Shown in pieces: positions 52,179-53,569 of a DNA stretch of 53,569 nt. Positions within the stretch are counted from its first letter, which is position 1; every line of letters begins with the position of its first letter. The DNA lies in the NCBI RefSeq assembly GCF_000980885.2, contig NZ_LBDA02000105.1, positions 1 through 53,569 on the forward strand, written 5' to 3'. Under the pieces are notes generated by a model. It was not told where the DNA came from, ran no database searches, and saw nothing but the letters and a program-made list of their open reading frames with translations. Source of the DNA: Streptomyces malaysiense (lineage in GTDB: Bacteria; Actinomycetota; Actinomycetes; Streptomycetales; Streptomycetaceae). The position numbers and the translations under genes were made by a program.

Positions 52179-52190
52179 CTAGTTAACTAG
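52179..52190. promoter_or_regulatory. Palindromic operator for the GntR repressor
   Basis: CTAGTTAACTAG is a perfect 12-bp palindrome in the AT-rich 74-bp gap between the GntR gene and the divergent small genes; partial copies (ATCTAG) lie at 52162-52167 and 52177-52182. CTAG(T)TAACTAG-type sites are, as I recall, typical of GntR repressors in Streptomyces plasmids and integrative elements. Confidence 0.85.
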
Positions 52191-52228
52191 CTTTACTGAA
52201 AGTGATCGCCGGTGACGGAGGCTGCCCT

Positions 52229-52507
52229 GTGCCCGCTTCGGGAGTTCGCGCGGCAGCCATCGCTGCCCGGCTGACGGCCCTCGGACTTCCCGCACGCCTG
52301 AAGGAGCACGAGCGGTCCTGGTCGGTCGAAGCGAAGGTGCCGGAATCGCTTCCCGCCGAGTCCTGGCGGGAGGTCTTGGAAGTCGTGGCGGAGGCCGATC
52401 GGTTCGGACTCCTCGCCACCAGCCTGAACGGCCGCACCCTCTGGGCGGCCGTACGCAAAGCGGTCCCCACGACGGGCGATGTCGGGGGAGCGAGCCATCA
52501 GCGATAG
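52229..52507 (+). CDS. Small hypothetical protein, first of the divergent mobile-element gene chain
   Basis: 92 residues from the GTG at 52229, chosen for the GGAGG sequence six to ten bases upstream; the first in-frame GTG at 52202 lacks a ribosome-binding site. It is predicted alpha/beta: AAAIAARLTALGLPARL, SWSVEAKVPESLPAESWREVLEV, DRFGLLATSLNGRTLWAAV. No function is known. The next gene begins 12 bases after the stop. Confidence 0.75.
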   Translation: MPASGVRAAAIAARLTALGLPARLKEHERSWSVEAKVPESLPAESWREVLEVVAEADRFGLLATSLNGRTLWAAVRKAVPTTGDVGGASHQR

Positions 52508-52519
52508 GAGCTGAACAGC

Positions 52520-52833
52520 GTGCTCAACCGTATCCGCCGCGCCGCCTCCCTCACCAGAGCGCGGTACACCGCCAAGGGCAGGCATCGCCGCCCCCCTACG
52601 ACTGGCCCGGACTTCTGCGATCCCCGTTCCCCCCCGCGCGCATCGACGCGCCGACGGTCGCGCCGAGCCGGGCGCCCGACAGCGCGAACCGCCGCCACCC
52701 GCTCGCGGGGGAGGAAAACGTGCTCGTCCGCCCGTACATGGTGGCTTGGGAGAAACGGGCACGGCCACGTGCGGTGGTGGTCGCCTCCCACATGCCCGCT
52801 GCGGCATGGTCGTCCCTTGCGGGGGCGCGCTGA
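52520..52833 (+). pseudogene. Frameshifted small mobile-element gene (one base short in a C-run)
   Basis: Starting at the GTG at 52520 (AGGAG upstream), the frame gives LNRIRRAASLTRARYTAKGR and HRRPP. It then runs into poor-codon sequence that would read on to 53125. At the six-C run 52591-52596 the frame one step over continues naturally as YDWPGLLRSPFPPARIDAP and ends in GEENVLVRPYMVAWEKRARP and a TGA at 52831. I recall VRPY(V/M)xAWE from small genes of Streptomyces integrative elements. One extra C would restore a single frame of about 104 residues whose stop overlaps the next ATG. It is a genuine mutation, a sequencing error, or less likely programmed slippage. Confidence 0.7.
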
Positions 52834-53036
52834 TGCCCTCTTCCGAGTCGACCCGCACCACCGAGACGCTGGCCACCCCCTACCGGTCGGCCGAGTGCTG
52901 CATCGGGACACACCTCGACTGCGCGGAATCCTCCCCGATCTCCGCACCGATCGACCTGCCGGTCGCCTACGAGACATGCGTCTGCCCGTGTCACTCGCTC
53001 TCCCACCGCTCCATGCCCACGGAGGCAGGCCGGTGA
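52833..53036 (+). CDS. Small Cys-rich protein of the mobile-element gene chain
   Basis: 67 residues from the ATG at 52833, which shares an A with the previous frame's TGA (TGATG). Two cysteine groups, ECCIGTHLDCAE and YETCVCPCH, suggest a metal-binding knuckle. I remember similar short genes in the regulatory cluster of actinomycete integrative elements, function unknown. Its stop overlaps the next GTG (GTGA), so the chain is translationally coupled. Confidence 0.75.
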   Translation: MPSSESTRTTETLATPYRSAECCIGTHLDCAESSPISAPIDLPVAYETCVCPCHSLSHRSMPTEAGR

Positions 53037-53257
53037 ACGGTTGGACACCCGACAGCACAGTGGTCTCCAACGTCGAGATCACCGCGGCCAGCGTGCAACG
53101 AGGGGACATCATCCAGCTCGGATGACAGCCCTGCCGGGTGGCAGACCTCTTCCAACTCCCTCAAGGTGCCAAGCAGATCGTGTTCGAGTCGGGCGAACTG
53201 CTGACCGTGCACGCCCGAACGCGGCTCGCCGCCGTACGCGTGCTGAGAAGGCGGTGA
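53033..53257 (+). pseudogene. Small mobile-element gene interrupted by an in-frame TGA
   Basis: From the GTG at 53033 the frame reads NGWTPDSTVVSNVEITAASV and QRGDIIQLG, then TGA at 53123-53125. The same frame continues without any further stop for 43 codons, CRVADLFQLPQGAKQIVFES then GELLTVHARTRLAAVRVLRR, ending in a TGA that overlaps the next GTG by the usual GTGA. As I recall, the continuous family has GG(R/W)..RV in place of the stop, so a single change (TGG or GGA to TGA) broke it. The downstream part could restart at a GTG at 53138 but has no ribosome-binding site. Confidence 0.68.
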
Positions 53258-53569
53258 ACCGGTCCGTGCGCTCACGGCATCACGACATCGCCGACGATCT
53301 CCGGCAGCAGATCACGACCGGCCGCATCAAGCCTGGTGAACGCCTCCTGGCAGAGGCGGCCCTCGCCGACCGGTACAAGGTCAGTACGGTGACATTGCGA
53401 AGCGCCCTCGCGGTCCTCCAGGGCGAGGGCATAGTCGAGAAGATCCACGGCAAGGGCAACTTCGTCCGCCGCCGGCCTCGCAAGACCGTGTACATCGGCG
53501 GCTGGGGGATGTTGGACCCCTGGACCGCCGGCGAAGCGGCTCTGCGTCTCAGCTTGGCGTTTAACCTCG
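53254..53569 (+). CDS. Second GntR-family regulator, cut by the window end
   Basis: The first 105 codons of a gene running off the right edge, starting at the GTG at 53254 that overlaps the preceding TGA. The winged helix is clear: HHDIADDLRQQITTGRIKPG, ERLLAEAALADRYKVSTVTL, RSALAVLQGEGIVEKIHGKG, NFVRRRP. That sequence is the GntR pattern, likely with a UTRA domain downstream. A second GntR gene within 1.2 kb of the first suggests control of separate functions, such as transfer and replication, of the element. Confidence 0.85.
   Translation, partial: MNRSVRSRHHDIADDLRQQITTGRIKPGERLLAEAALADRYKVSTVTLRSALAVLQGEGIVEKIHGKGNFVRRRPRKTVYIGGWGMLDPWTAGEAALRLSLAFNL

Overview
The window is high-GC actinobacterial chromosome and almost certainly Streptomyces. 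The signs are very strong G/C bias at third codon positions, GTG and TTG starts, a mycothiol-type oxidoreductase, a PknG locus, a csnR-csnK chitosan locus, and only one leucine TTA codon noticed in any gene kept here. No rRNA, tRNA, CRISPR array or insertion sequence was recognised.

Layout. 1-8.8 kb: biotin transporter bioY, an amino-acid permease with a very strong terminator, a short transcription-unit-like segment with a Nur-box-like site (possibly an s-SodF-type small RNA without sodF), a 2-hydroxyacid dehydrogenase with the TTA codon, a DsbA-like oxidoreductase, a first M1 aminopeptidase and a nuclease-like protein. 8.8-13.7 kb: a cluster of a small Gly/Asn motif protein, a membrane-anchored STAND-like NTPase, a Crp-type cyclic-nucleotide-binding regulator, a divergent nucleotidyl-cyclase-like protein and a small helical protein. 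Four of the five share short Gly/Asn/His motifs, N-terminal in the NTPase and C-terminal in the putative partners. This is the best candidate for an undescribed system. 13.8-28.2 kb: Tat-exported metallophosphoesterase, asd, a second M1 aminopeptidase of the same length, DUF1203, a kinase-like gene fossil, an FAD monooxygenase and TetR pair separated by six palindromic 14-bp boxes, a blasticidin-S-deaminase-like enzyme, malQ with a small abutting gene, an HNH nuclease and an MscS channel.

28.4-35.3 kb: the csnR-E-F-G-H-K chitosan-oligosaccharide locus. A ROK repressor, ABC importer genes without an ATPase, a GH4 glycosidase and a sugar kinase lie in one tight array behind a 15-bp CsnR-type palindrome. 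35.4-46.6 kb: a signalling locus with GlnX-like membrane protein, GlnH-like solute-binding protein, coiled-coil protein, PknG kinase, PP2C phosphatase, von Willebrand A protein and FHA protein. It reads as an amino-acid sensor feeding a Ser/Thr kinase, its phosphatase and a phosphothreonine reader. The kinase, phosphatase and FHA protein all carry N-terminal zinc ribbons.

46.6-50.9 kb: housekeeping genes (PCMT-like methyltransferase, truncated globin, conserved hypothetical, thioesterase, ettA), the last two with TTG starts. 51.2-53.6 kb: the edge of an integrative element of the Streptomyces AICE or plasmid type. It has two GntR regulators (one cut by the window end), a palindromic operator and a chain of tiny overlapping genes, two of which look broken (a frameshift at a C-run and an in-frame TGA).
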